Assembly: GCF_009862265.1 (NCBI RefSeq)
Contig: NZ_WWGX01000030.1
Span: 1 to 64,000, forward strand
Source of the DNA: Streptomyces sp. SID8352
Lineage (GTDB): Bacteria; Actinomycetota; Actinomycetes; Streptomycetales; Streptomycetaceae
Direction of reading: 5' to 3'
DNA: 64,000 nt
Each line of letters opens with the position of its first letter. Position 1 is the first letter of the stretch. Below, piece after piece: positions 34,234-42,958 of the stretch. The notes under the pieces are model-generated. The model was not told where the DNA came from. It made no database searches and worked only from the letters and a program-made list of their open reading frames with translations. Both the position numbers and the translations under genes were made by a program.

Positions 34234-35075
34234 CGCCGTCAGCGGTCCCTTCGCGCGGGCGCCCGCGGTCCGTAAGGGGACGAAGCCGTCCGACCGCGGT
34301 CCCCCACCACGGACTTCCCCACCGTCACACGAGCACGTCGGCCAGTAACTGTGAGCATCCTCGCACCTGCCACCGACACCGCGCCCGCCGACCGGCGTTG
34401 AATGATCTTGATTGGTCTGCTCTGCCCGCAAAAGTGCCCGTCCGGCGCCACGCCGGTGGCCGAAAGGCGCCCCTCGGGACGCCCCTTGGCCCTCGCGGTC
34501 TCGCGGTCTCGCGGTCTCGCGGCCGCCCTCCCGGCCCTGGCCCCGGCCCCCGCCCCGGCCACCTGGCCCTGTCCCCGGGCCCCGGGCCTGGCCCTGTCCC
34601 AGGACCTCCGGCCCCCGGAACCCTGGATCCCTCCAGGCCCGGCCTCCGGTCCCCGAAGCCTTGGTCCCCGGAGCCCCGGCCCCCTCAACCCCGGTCCCCT
34701 CAACCCCGGTCCCCGGCCCGCCAACCCCGGTCCCCGGGCCGCCAGGCCCGGATCGCTGGGCCGCCGGGCCCCGATGCCGGGCCCGGACGCGCCGCCGGGC
34801 CCGCCCTCGCGGACGGCAGGGCGCCCCGCCCCGGCAACCAACCCGTCCGTCGCCGCGTCTTCCCTCCGACGGCGCGCGCCGGACGCCCCGCGGGGGCGCG
34901 CGCCCACCGCGCACCGGGCACGCCGGGGCCCGCGCGCGGTCTGCGCGGCGCGTCCGCGGGCCGTGAGGGCGGCGACGGGGACCATGGGAGGCGCGGCCGC
35001 GCGGACCACCCGGTGCCGCACCCCTCGGCACTACAGTGTGTCGGAACAGCCAGCAAGCAACAGGGAGCGCATGAC
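34234..35075. other. divergent promoter gap between the FHA-FtsK gene and pkaA
   Basis: About 840 bases. It contains 3.9 copies of the 8-mer TCTCGCGG (34492-34522) and a longer decayed CCCCGGTCCCC-rich stretch (34540-34760). An AT-richer island at 34398-34435 may serve the leftward gene. TACAGT at 35034-35039, about 36 bases before the pkaA start, is a candidate -10 box. No gene seen. Confidence 0.5.
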
Positions 35076-36722
35076 GTGCGGCCGGTCGGCAGCAAGTACC
35101 TCCTGGAGGAGCCCCTGGGCCGCGGTGCCACGGGGACCGTCTGGCGTGCCCGCCAGCGGGAGACCGCGGGCGCCGAGGCGGCCGTGCCCGGGCAGCCCGG
35201 GGAAACCGTCGCGATCAAGGTCCTCAAGGAGGAGCTGGCCGGCGACCCGGACATCGTGATGCGCTTCCTGCGGGAGCGCTCGGTCCTGCTCCGGCTGACC
35301 CACCCCAACATCGTCCGGGTCCGCGACCTGGTCGTCGAGGGCGAGCTGCTGGCCCTGGTCATGGACCTGGTCGACGGCCCCGACCTGCACCGCTACCTGC
35401 GCGAGAACGGCCCGTTCAGCCCCGTCGCCGCCGCGCTGCTCACCGCGCAGGTCGCGGACGCGCTGGCCGCCAGCCACACCGACGGCGTCGTCCACCGCGA
35501 CCTCAAGCCGGCCAACGTGCTGCTGCGGCAGGACGGCGGCGGGATGCACCCGATGCTCACCGACTTCGGCATCGCCCGCCTCGCGGACTCGCCCGGCCTC
35601 ACCCGCACCCACGAGTTCGTCGGCACCCCCGCCTACATCGCGCCGGAATCCGCCGAGGGCCGCCCGCAGACCTCCGCGGTCGACGTCTACGGCGCGGGCA
35701 TCCTGCTGTACGAGCTGGTCAGCGGGCGTCCGCCGTTCTCCGGGGCGTCCGCCCTGGAGGTGCTGCACCAGCACCTCAGCGCCGAGCCCCGCCGCCCCTC
35801 CACGGTGCCCGACCCGCTCTGGACGGTCATCGAGCGCTGCCTGCGCAAGGAGCCCGACGAGCGGCCCAGCGCCGAGAACCTGGCCCGGGGGCTGCGGGTC
35901 GTCGCAGACGGCATCGGTGTGCACGCGAACAGCGCCCAGATCGGCGCCGCCGAGAACGTCGGCGCGCTGCTCGCCCCCGACCCGGCGCCCACCGCGGTCC
36001 CCGGCGCCGCCGACCCCACCCAGGTCCTCCCGAACCACCCGGGCGCCCACGACCCCAACGCCGCCACCAGCGTCCTGCCGCACACCGGCGGGCCCGGGGG
36101 CGCCGCCGACCCCACCGCCGTCATGCCCCCGGTGCCGCCGGGGCAGCCGGGCGGCGGGCCGCAGGACCCGCACCCCTGGCAGAACCAGCTCCGGGCCGCC
36201 CGGGACCGGAACGACCAGACGCAGGTCCAGTACGTCGATCCCCAGCAGGACCCGCTGCGCCGCCGCCCGCAGCGCCAGGCCGCCCGCCCCCAGCAGCCGC
36301 CCCACCAGGCGCCGCCCGGCCCGCAGCCGTACCAGCCGGGCCCGGACGGCTACGGCTACCCGCAGCAGCACCAGTACCAGCCCCAGCAGTACCAGCAGCA
36401 GCGGTACGCGACCCCGCAGCCGCAGCAGCCCCAGCAGCCGCCGCCCCAGCGCTACGCGCCGCCGCCCGCCCCGGCTCCCGAGCCCCGCGCCCCCCGGCAG
36501 CCGCGGCAGCGCAGCGCCAATCCCGTGCGGATCCCCGGCCTGGGCTGCCTCAAGGGGTGCCTGGTCACGATCCTCGTGCTGGTCGTGGCCGGCTGGCTGA
36601 TCTGGGAGCTGAGCCCGCTCCAGGGCTGGATCGGCACCGGCCGGGGCTACTGGTCCCAGCTCGGCGCCTGGTTCGACACCGCCAGCGGCTGGGTCAGGGA
36701 CCTGGGCGGAACCGGAAACTGA
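35076..36722 (+). CDS. pkaA: membrane-anchored Ser/Thr protein kinase PkaA
   Basis: Hanks-type kinase of 548 residues. Motifs: GRGATGTVWRA (P-loop), VAIKVLKEEL (ATP Lys), VHRDLKPANVLL (catalytic loop), LTDFGIARLA (DFG) and GTPAYIAPES (activation segment end). Residues 300-490 are a Gln/Pro/Tyr-rich linker, and LVTILVLVVAGWLIWELS is a single membrane helix leaving about 40 residues outside. The GTG start has a GGGAG ribosome site 8 bases upstream; a nearer ATG is out of frame. The tandem pair of kinases upstream of prfB matches pkaA-pkaB of S. coelicolor as I remember it. Targets probably include the FHA protein encoded opposite. Confidence 0.88.
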   Translation: MRPVGSKYLLEEPLGRGATGTVWRARQRETAGAEAAVPGQPGETVAIKVLKEELAGDPDIVMRFLRERSVLLRLTHPNIVRVRDLVVEGELLALVMDLVDGPDLHRYLRENGPFSPVAAALLTAQVADALAASHTDGVVHRDLKPANVLLRQDGGGMHPMLTDFGIARLADSPGLTRTHEFVGTPAYIAPESAEGRPQTSAVDVYGAGILLYELVSGRPPFSGASALEVLHQHLSAEPRRPSTVPDPLWTVIERCLRKEPDERPSAENLARGLRVVADGIGVHANSAQIGAAENVGALLAPDPAPTAVPGAADPTQVLPNHPGAHDPNAATSVLPHTGGPGGAADPTAVMPPVPPGQPGGGPQDPHPWQNQLRAARDRNDQTQVQYVDPQQDPLRRRPQRQAARPQQPPHQAPPGPQPYQPGPDGYGYPQQHQYQPQQYQQQRYATPQPQQPQQPPPQRYAPPPAPAPEPRAPRQPRQRSANPVRIPGLGCLKGCLVTILVLVVAGWLIWELSPLQGWIGTGRGYWSQLGAWFDTASGWVRDLGGTGN

Positions 36723-37355
36723 ACCGTCCCGGGGCCCGCTCACCCATGGGCCCCGGACCACCCCGGCCCCGGGCCACCCCGGCCCCGGGCCACCCCGGCC
36801 CCGGGCCACCCCGGCCCCGGGCCACCCCGGCCCCGGGCCACCCCGGCCCCGGACCACCCCGGCCCCGGACCACCCCGGCCCCGGGCCGCACCGGCCCCGG
36901 GCCGCACCGGCGCCCTGGGGCCCCGGCCCCGGCCGATTCCCCGGGCCCGGCCGCGGGCGCCGCCCCGGGGCCCACCTCCCGCCCCGCACAGCCGACGCGG
37001 CCGCCGAGCCCGTCCGCGCCCCGGTGGCCGCGCTCGCCCGGCCGTACACGACCGCCGTGCCCGGCCGACCGCCGTGCCCGGCCGACCCCCGTGCCAGCGC
37101 CCGGCCGGACGCTCCCGTCGGTCGCGAACCGCGCACCGTCCGGTGGGCCACCGAGCCCGCCGCACTCACACCCCGTATGCCCGGACCCGTCCCCGTGCCC
37201 CGACCGGTCTCCGGGGCCGTCCGTCCGGACACCGGGCCGCCGGGACACCGGTCAGGGGATTTGTCGACAACCGCCGGGTGATTTCCGCCTCCCCCGTGAA
37301 GGCGGGCTCCGGGGACGCGTAGGTTTGGCCGCAACACGCGTCGGTAGGAGCAGCC
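36723..37355. repeat. 16-bp minisatellite in the pkaA-pkaB gap
   Basis: Between about 36751 and 36910 roughly ten copies of CACCCCGGCCCCGGGC repeat head to tail, with a few GGAC and GGCCGCA variants near the right end. The remainder of the 630-base gap is GC-rich without a gene. TTGTCGACAA, a perfect palindrome, lies at 37261-37270 about 90 bases before pkaB. Confidence 0.85.
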
Positions 37356-38597
37356 TTGGCACGGAAGATCGGCAGCCGGTACACCGCCCACCAGATCCTC
37401 GGGCGGGGCAGCGCCGGCACGGTGTGGCTGGGAGAGGGCCCCGAGGGCCCCGTGGCGATCAAGCTGCTGAGGGAGGACCTGGCCTCCGACCAGGAGCTGG
37501 TCTCCCGCTTCGTGGGCGAGCGCACCGCCCTGCTCGGCCTGGAGCACCCGCGCATCGTCTCGGTGCGCGACCTCGTCGTGGACGGCAACGACCTCGCGCT
37601 GGTCATGGACCTCGTCCGCGGCACCGATCTGCGCACCCGCCTCGACCGGGAGCGCCGCCTCGCCCCCGAGGCCGCCGTGGCCATCGTCGCGGACGTGGCC
37701 GACGCCCTGGCCGCCGCGCACGCCGCCGGGGTCGTGCACCGCGACGTCAAGCCCGAGAACGTCCTGCTGGACATGCAGGGGCCGCTCGGCCCCGGCGCCT
37801 CGCACCCCGCCCTGCTCACCGACTTCGGCGTGGCCAAGCTGATCGACACCCCGCGCCGCACCCGCGCCACGAAGATCATCGGCACCCCCGACTACCTCGC
37901 CCCCGAGATCGTCGAGGGGCTGCCCCCGCGCGCCTCCGTCGACATCTACGCCCTCGCCACCGTCCTGTACGAGCTGCTCGCGGGCTTCACCCCGTTCGGC
38001 GGCGGCCACCCCGGCGCCGTACTGCGCCGCCATGTGACCGAGACGGTCGTCCCGCTGCCCGGCATCCCGGACGAGCTCTGGCAGCTCCTCGTGCAGTGCC
38101 TGGCCAAGGGGCCGGCCTCCCGGCTGCGCGCCTCCGAGCTGGCGGCCCGGCTGCGCGAGCTGCTGCCGATGCTGGCCGGGATGGGCCCGCTCGACGTGGA
38201 CGAGCCCGGCGACGACGCCGAGGACGGCCCCGAGGAGCCCGCCGCGGCGGCCCCGGCGCCCCCCGGCGACCCGGTCCGCCGCGGAACGGTCCCGCTGGTG
38301 CCCGGGGCCCGGCCCGCCGACGCCAACCGCGACACCCACACCTCGATGCGCGTCCCCGCCCCCGACGAGCTGGCCGGCGGCGCCCGCGGCACCGCCCGCG
38401 CCCCCCGCGCCGCCGGTGCCCCGCGCCCCGGCTCGGCCCGCAACCGGGCCGTCGCGCGCCGCCGCCGGGCGGTCCTGGGCGCGGGCGCGGTCGTGCTGGC
38501 GGCGGCGGTCGGCGCCGGCGCCTGGCTGGCCGGCGGGGGCGACGGGGACGACCCCGGCCCCCGGGACACCGGGAACTCGGCCCCGGCGGCGCCCTGA
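37356..38597 (+). CDS. pkaB: membrane-anchored Ser/Thr protein kinase PkaB
   Basis: Second Hanks-type kinase, 413 residues. Motifs: [45 protein letters not shown] and [10 protein letters not shown]. The kinase domain fills residues 1-275; a Pro/Ala-rich linker leads to one membrane helix, [20 protein letters not shown], and a short outer tail without a sensor domain. A TTG start is accepted because AGGAG lies 5 bases upstream and the next residues, [17 protein letters not shown], begin the kinase fold. It is close enough to PkaA to suggest old duplication, and probably acts in the same signalling circuit. Confidence 0.87.
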   Translation: MARKIGSRYTAHQILGRGSAGTVWLGEGPEGPVAIKLLREDLASDQELVSRFVGERTALLGLEHPRIVSVRDLVVDGNDLALVMDLVRGTDLRTRLDRERRLAPEAAVAIVADVADALAAAHAAGVVHRDVKPENVLLDMQGPLGPGASHPALLTDFGVAKLIDTPRRTRATKIIGTPDYLAPEIVEGLPPRASVDIYALATVLYELLAGFTPFGGGHPGAVLRRHVTETVVPLPGIPDELWQLLVQCLAKGPASRLRASELAARLRELLPMLAGMGPLDVDEPGDDAEDGPEEPAAAAPAPPGDPVRRGTVPLVPGARPADANRDTHTSMRVPAPDELAGGARGTARAPRAAGAPRPGSARNRAVARRRRAVLGAGAVVLAAAVGAGAWLAGGGDGDDPGPRDTGNSAPAAP

Positions 38598-38664
38598 GCG
38601 GCCCGGCGGCCGCGACCGCGCACGCCCTGCGTGGGCCGGGCGGCGGAGCCGTTACGCTGGACAC

Positions 38665-39771
38665 GTGGCAGTCGTCGATGTATCCGAAGAGCTGAAGTCC
38701 CTCTCCTCGACCATGGAGTCGATCGAGGCCGTCCTGGACCTCGACCGGATGAGGGCAGACATCGCCGTGCTCGAGGAGCAGGCGGCAGCACCCTCCCTGT
38801 GGGACAACCCGGACGAGGCGCAGAAGATCACCAGCAGGCTCTCGCACCTCCAGGCCGAGGTGCGCAAGGCCGAGGCCCTGCGCGGCCGGATCGACGATCT
38901 CGGGGTGCTCTTCGAGATGGCCGAGGAGGAGGACGACCCGGACACCCGGGCCGAGGCCGAGTCCGAGCTGACGTCCGTGCGCAAGGCGCTGGACGAGATG
39001 GAGGTCCGCACCCTGCTCTCCGGCGAGTACGACGCGCGCGAGGCGCTCGTCAACATCCGCGCCGAGGCGGGCGGCGTGGACGCCGCCGACTTCGCCGAGA
39101 AGCTCCAGCGGATGTACCTGCGCTGGGCCGAGCAGCACGGCTACAAGACCGAGGTCTACGAGACGTCGTACGCGGAGGAGGCCGGCATCAAGTCGACCAC
39201 CTTCGCCGTGCAGTCGCCCTACGCCTACGGCACCCTCTCGGTGGAGCAGGGCACCCACCGGCTGGTGCGCATCTCGCCCTTCGACAACCAGGGCCGCCGC
39301 CAGACCTCCTTCGCGGGCGTGGAGATCCTCCCCGTCGTCGAGCAGTCCGACCACGTCGACATCGATGAGTCCGAGCTGCGCATCGACGTCTACCGCTCCT
39401 CCGGCCCCGGCGGCCAGGGCGTGAACACCACGGACTCCGCGGTCCGCATCACCCACATCCCCACCGGCATCGTGGTCGCCTGCCAGAACGAGCGCTCGCA
39501 GATCCAGAACCGGGCCACGGCGATGAACGTCCTCCAGGCCAAGCTGCTGGAGCGGCGCCGCCAGGAGGAGCGGGCCAAGCTGGACGCCCTCAAGGGCGAC
39601 GGCGGCAACTCCTGGGGCAACCAGATGCGTTCGTACGTGCTGCACCCCTACCAGATGGTCAAGGACCTGCGCACCGAGCACGAGGTGGGCAACCCCGAGG
39701 CCGTGTTCAACGGCGAGATCGACGGCTTCCTGGAGGCCGGGGTTCGCTGGCGCAAGCAGCAGGAGAAGTAG
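38665..39771 (+). CDS. prfB: peptide chain release factor 2
   Basis: Recognises UGA and UAA stop codons and triggers peptide release. It has 368 residues. The codon-recognition tripeptide SPF is in [15 protein letters not shown] and the catalytic GGQ is in [16 protein letters not shown]. Unlike in E. coli, the frame is continuous and no programmed frameshift is needed. The GTG start is preceded at 6 bases by TACGCT, a good -10 box, so the message is probably leaderless; no ribosome site is seen. A textbook terminator follows. Confidence 0.96.
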   Translation: MAVVDVSEELKSLSSTMESIEAVLDLDRMRADIAVLEEQAAAPSLWDNPDEAQKITSRLSHLQAEVRKAEALRGRIDDLGVLFEMAEEEDDPDTRAEAESELTSVRKALDEMEVRTLLSGEYDAREALVNIRAEAGGVDAADFAEKLQRMYLRWAEQHGYKTEVYETSYAEEAGIKSTTFAVQSPYAYGTLSVEQGTHRLVRISPFDNQGRRQTSFAGVEILPVVEQSDHVDIDESELRIDVYRSSGPGGQGVNTTDSAVRITHIPTGIVVACQNERSQIQNRATAMNVLQAKLLERRRQEERAKLDALKGDGGNSWGNQMRSYVLHPYQMVKDLRTEHEVGNPEAVFNGEIDGFLEAGVRWRKQQEK

Positions 39772-39810
39772 CGGAGGACCGGCACCGGCCGGTCCCGCCG
39801 CTTTGTCGAC

Positions 39811-39850
39811 AAGGCAACTGCCGCCCCGAGTGCGGCAGTTGCCTTTTTCC
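39811..39850 (+). terminator. intrinsic terminator of prfB
   Basis: Perfect 14-bp stem AAGGCAACTGCCGC/GCGGCAGTTGCCTT with a 7-base loop and a T-tract (TTTTTCC). It overlaps the palindrome TTGTCGACAA at its left foot. One of the few U-tailed terminators in the window. Confidence 0.93.
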
Positions 39851-40058
39851 GTTCGTCAACCCGGCATATACCCCCTCCCGGGGCATCACGTACGCAACGA
39901 CCTTGACGCCGCTTTGAACATTGGGAAGGGTGAGCCGCGGCGTGCGTAATTTCCGGGGCGCATGTGAACCGGGGGCTGAGCGGGCACCGTTGCCACCCCT
40001 GTCGATCACGGCCCCGTACGCGCCGCACCGACCATTCGCTACTGGGGGTAGCAGCTAC

Positions 40059-40730
40059 ATGACGAAGAAGACGCGCATCCGCATCGCGCGGGTGGCGGCG
40101 GGCGCCGTGATCGCCGCCGGTGCCTCGCTGACGGCCGCGGGCGCCGCTTCGGCGCTGGACATCAACATCGGCATCCAGTCCGAGGACGAGCCGTCCGGCC
40201 CGCCGCCCACCACCATCCCGACCACGGAGGAGCCGACCACCGAGCCGCCGACGACGGAGATCCCCACCTCGGAGCCCCCCGTCACGGAGCAGCCCACCTC
40301 GGAGCCCCCCGTCACCGAGGGGCCCACCGAGGTGCCCACGACGCCGCCCGTCACGGAACAGCCGACCGGGCAGCCCTCGGGGACGCCCACCCAGGGCCCG
40401 ACGGGCACCCCCGTCCCCACCCCGACCGATGCCACCACGAGCCCCGGCGACCCCGGCCCCGGCCCGGGTGAGACCGACGGCACCTCGCCCGACGGCGGCA
40501 ACAGCGAGGTCGTCCAGGAGGAGGGCTCCTCCGGGCTCATCGACACCGGCGACCAGGGCCCCGGCACCGGCTCCGGCGCCGCCGCGCAGGGCAGCGGCGA
40601 AGAACTCGCCGACACCGGCGCCGCCGAGACCACCTTCCTGCTGGTCGGCGCCGCCACGATGATCGCCGGCGGCATCGGCTTCCGGATGCTGCCGCGGACG
40701 ATGAACGGCCGCCGCGGGGCAGCCGCCTGA
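40059..40730 (+). CDS. secreted Pro/Thr-rich wall protein with a LAXTG sortase signal
   Basis: A 223-residue exported protein. A signal peptide (ARVAAGAVIAAGASLTAAGAASA) occupies residues 10-33. Residues 45-130 repeat short Pro-Thr-Thr-Glu motifs (TTEEPTTEPPTTEIP, TSEPPVTEQP), a flexible wall-spanning stalk. At 183-187 is LADTG, followed by a hydrophobic helix and an Arg-rich tail: the LAXTG form is what Streptomyces class E sortases cleave, as with chaplins. No folded domain is visible, so it may be a spacer or adhesive. The gene is flanked by two terminators and is monocistronic. Confidence 0.85.
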   Translation: MTKKTRIRIARVAAGAVIAAGASLTAAGAASALDINIGIQSEDEPSGPPPTTIPTTEEPTTEPPTTEIPTSEPPVTEQPTSEPPVTEGPTEVPTTPPVTEQPTGQPSGTPTQGPTGTPVPTPTDATTSPGDPGPGPGETDGTSPDGGNSEVVQEEGSSGLIDTGDQGPGTGSGAAAQGSGEELADTGAAETTFLLVGAATMIAGGIGFRMLPRTMNGRRGAAA

Positions 40731-40756
40731 GGGTGGCCGCACCGCCACGCACGGTG

Positions 40757-40791
40757 AAGGGCCCGGAGCGCGCCACGCGCTCCGGGCCCTT
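40757..40791. terminator. bidirectional terminator between the LAXTG gene and the zinc-ribbon gene
   Basis: Perfect 16-bp stem AAGGGCCCGGAGCGCG/CGCGCTCCGGGCCCTT with a 3-base loop, between convergent genes; the A-rich and T-rich feet suit both directions. Confidence 0.9.
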
Positions 40792-40825
40792 CCGTGTCCC
40801 TGGACGGCCGCTCCGGTCGGTCCCG

Positions 40826-41011
40826 TCAGACCGTCTGGTGGGCCAGCAGCGCCACCGCGGCGATCAGCACCGCCAGCAGGGCGACCAGCGCCATCGGATT
40901 CACCCCGGTGAAGAAACTCTCCTGCCGCTGCCGGTGGGCCCGGCACACCGGGCACCGGCCCTCACTGACGGGCGCCGCGCAGTTCGCGCACACCAGCCGG
41001 TCGTACGTCAC
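40826..41011 (-). CDS. small zinc-ribbon membrane protein
   Basis: A 61-residue protein. Two Cys pairs, CANC and CPVC, in the first 25 residues form a zinc-ribbon; a basic linker RAHRQRQE follows, then a single membrane helix ALVALLAVLIAAVALLA. The GTG start is preceded by a strong GAGGAGG ribosome site; a longer reading from an ATG 80 codons upstream only adds low-complexity sequence and overlaps the ftsE promoter. Function unknown; proximity to ftsE may be incidental, since it is transcribed away. Confidence 0.8.
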   Translation of the reverse strand: MTYDRLVCANCAAPVSEGRCPVCRAHRQRQESFFTGVNPMALVALLAVLIAAVALLAHQTV

Positions 41012-41253
41012 GCGCCTCGCCTCCTCGCCGCCGCTCTCACACTCTCCAACGCCCACACCCTGGTGAACGTTCCCGTTTCCCTTCCACTGTGCCAGGTTCC
41101 GGGGGCCGCCGCGCGCCGCCCGGAGGGCTCCGCCGGGCTCCACCGCGGGGACAAAACGCGCAACCGGCGCGCAACGGCCGCCGGTGCCTGCGGCGGGCTC
41201 CGCGGTTCGCGTAAGGTCACGCACATCTACCCCCGGCGACCCGTGGTGCATCC

Positions 41254-41943
41254 GTGATCCGATTCGACAACGTCTCCAAGGTCTACCCCAAGCAGAGCCA
41301 CCCAGCCCTCAGGGACGTCTCCCTGGAGGTCGAGAAGGGCGAGTTCGTCTTCCTCGTGGGGTCATCCGGCTCCGGAAAGTCCACCTTCCTGCGGCTGATC
41401 CTGCGCGAGGAGCGCTGCAGCCACGGCCAGGTGCACGTGCTCGGCAAGGACCTCGCCCGCCTGTCCAACTGGAAGGTGCCGCAGATGCGCCGCCAGTTGG
41501 GGACCGTCTTCCAGGACTTCCGCCTGCTGCCGAACAAGACGGTCGGCGAGAACGTCGCCTTCGCCCAGGAGGTGATCGGCAAGTCCCGCGGCGAGATCCG
41601 CAAGTCCGTCCCCCAGGTCCTCGACCTGGTCGGGCTCGGCGGCAAGGAGGAGCGCCGCCCCGGCGAGCTGTCCGGCGGTGAGCAGCAGCGCGTCGCCATC
41701 GCCCGCGCCTTCGTCAACCGGCCGAAGCTGCTGATCGCGGACGAGCCCACCGGCAACCTCGACCCGCAGACCTCCGTCGGCATCATGAAGCTGCTCGACC
41801 GGATCAACCGGACGGGCACCACCGTGGTGATGGCCACCCACGACCAGAACATCGTGGACCAGATGCGCAAGCGCGTCATCGAGCTGGAGAAGGGCCGCCT
41901 CGTCCGCGACCAGGCGCGCGGCGTCTACGGCTACCAGCACTGA
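41254..41943 (+). CDS. ftsE: cell division ATP-binding protein FtsE
   Basis: ATPase of the FtsEX complex, which signals through the membrane to activate peptidoglycan hydrolases during growth and septation. 229 residues: Walker [26 protein letters not shown] (Q-loop), signature LSGGEQQR, Walker [13 protein letters not shown] and switch His in ATHDQ. The GTG start begins [11 protein letters not shown], the usual FtsE opening. ftsX follows after 29 bases in the same unit. Confidence 0.96.
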   Translation: MIRFDNVSKVYPKQSHPALRDVSLEVEKGEFVFLVGSSGSGKSTFLRLILREERCSHGQVHVLGKDLARLSNWKVPQMRRQLGTVFQDFRLLPNKTVGENVAFAQEVIGKSRGEIRKSVPQVLDLVGLGGKEERRPGELSGGEQQRVAIARAFVNRPKLLIADEPTGNLDPQTSVGIMKLLDRINRTGTTVVMATHDQNIVDQMRKRVIELEKGRLVRDQARGVYGYQH

Positions 41944-41972
41944 CGGAGAACGGAAAGGCTTAACCAGACGCC

Positions 41973-42890
41973 ATGCGCGCCCAGTTCGTGCTCTCGGAGA
42001 TCGGTGTCGGTCTCCGTCGCAATCTGACGATGACCTTCGCGGTCATCGTCTCCGTGGCCCTGTCCCTGGCCCTGTTCGGCGGCTCGCTGCTGATGAGCGA
42101 CCAGGTCAACAGCATGAAGGACTACTGGTACGACAAGGTCAACGTCACCGTCTACCTCTGCAACAAGAGCGACGCCAAGTCGGACCCCAACTGCGCCGAG
42201 GGCGCGGTCACCGACGACCAGAAGCAGCAGATCCTCACCGACCTCAAGAAGCTGTCGGTCGTGGACACGGTGACGTACGAGTCCCAGGACGAGGCCTACA
42301 AGCACTACAAGGAGCAGTTCGGCGACTCGCCGCTGGCCAGCTCCCTGTCACCGGACCAGATGCAGGAGTCGTACCGGATCAAGCTGACCGACCCGGAGAA
42401 GTACGAGGTCATCGCGACCGCCTTCGACGGCCGGGCCGGCGTGCAGTCGGTGGCCGACCAGCGGGACACCCTGGACAGCCTCTTCGAGCTGCTGAACGGC
42501 ATGAACTGGGCCGCCCGCGCGGTGATGTCGCTGATGCTGGTCGTCGCCCTGATGCTGATCGTCAACACCGTGCGCGTCTCGGCGTTCAGCCGACGGCGTG
42601 AGACCGGCATCATGCGGCTGGTCGGCGCCTCCGGCTTCTACATCCAGGCGCCGTTCATCATGGAGGCGGCCGTCGCCGGGCTCATCGGCGGCGGTGTGGC
42701 CTGCGGATTCCTGATGACCGCGCGGTACTTCATCATCGACCACGGCCTCGCCCTGTCGCAGAAGCTCGCGTTGATCAACTTCATCGGCTGGGACGCGCTG
42801 CTGACCAAGCTGCCGCTGATACTGGCGGTCAGCCTGCTGATGCCCGCGGCAGCCGCGTTCATCGCGTTGCGCAAGTACCTGAAGGTGTGA
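41973..42890 (+). CDS. ftsX: cell division protein FtsX
   Basis: Membrane partner of FtsE, 305 residues. A first helix (MTFAVIVSVALSLALFGGSLLM) is followed by a large extracytoplasmic domain, residues about 50-175, including a Cys pair (VYLCNKSDAKSDPNCAEG) typical of actinobacterial FtsX. Three more helices follow (MSLMLVVALMLIVNTVRV, FIMEAAVAGLIGGGVACGF and LILAVSLLMPAAAAFIAL). The outer domain is expected to contact a wall hydrolase; in Mycobacterium the partner is RipC. A hairpin terminator follows. Confidence 0.95.
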   Translation: MRAQFVLSEIGVGLRRNLTMTFAVIVSVALSLALFGGSLLMSDQVNSMKDYWYDKVNVTVYLCNKSDAKSDPNCAEGAVTDDQKQQILTDLKKLSVVDTVTYESQDEAYKHYKEQFGDSPLASSLSPDQMQESYRIKLTDPEKYEVIATAFDGRAGVQSVADQRDTLDSLFELLNGMNWAARAVMSLMLVVALMLIVNTVRVSAFSRRRETGIMRLVGASGFYIQAPFIMEAAVAGLIGGGVACGFLMTARYFIIDHGLALSQKLALINFIGWDALLTKLPLILAVSLLMPAAAAFIALRKYLKV

Positions 42891-42902
42891 CACACGCCCC
42901 GA

Positions 42903-42932
42903 GGGTCGTGCGGCCGAGGGGCCGTACGACCC
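42903..42932 (+). terminator. hairpin downstream of ftsX
   Basis: A 13-bp stem GGGTCGTGCGGCC/GGCCGTACGACCC with one mismatch and a 4-base loop, 13 bases after the ftsX stop; no U-tract. Confidence 0.7.
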
Positions 42933-42958
42933 TCTCGGCTTGTCCTAGACTCACCGCC

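Noticed and set aside
27118..34275. A 2385-codon rightward open frame
   Set aside because: It crosses three supported genes in the wrong frame or strand and has an Arg/Pro-rich shadow composition typical of very high GC DNA.
36751..36910. CRISPR array
   Set aside because: Direct head-to-tail repeats without unique spacers and no cas genes; the same applies to the other minisatellites.
38665..39771. Programmed frameshift in prfB
   Set aside because: The reading frame is uninterrupted from the GTG start; no in-frame TGA or slippery site is present.
40826..41251. 141-residue version of the zinc-ribbon protein
   Set aside because: The extra 80 residues are low-complexity and overlap the ftsE promoter region, while a strong ribosome site supports the 61-residue form.
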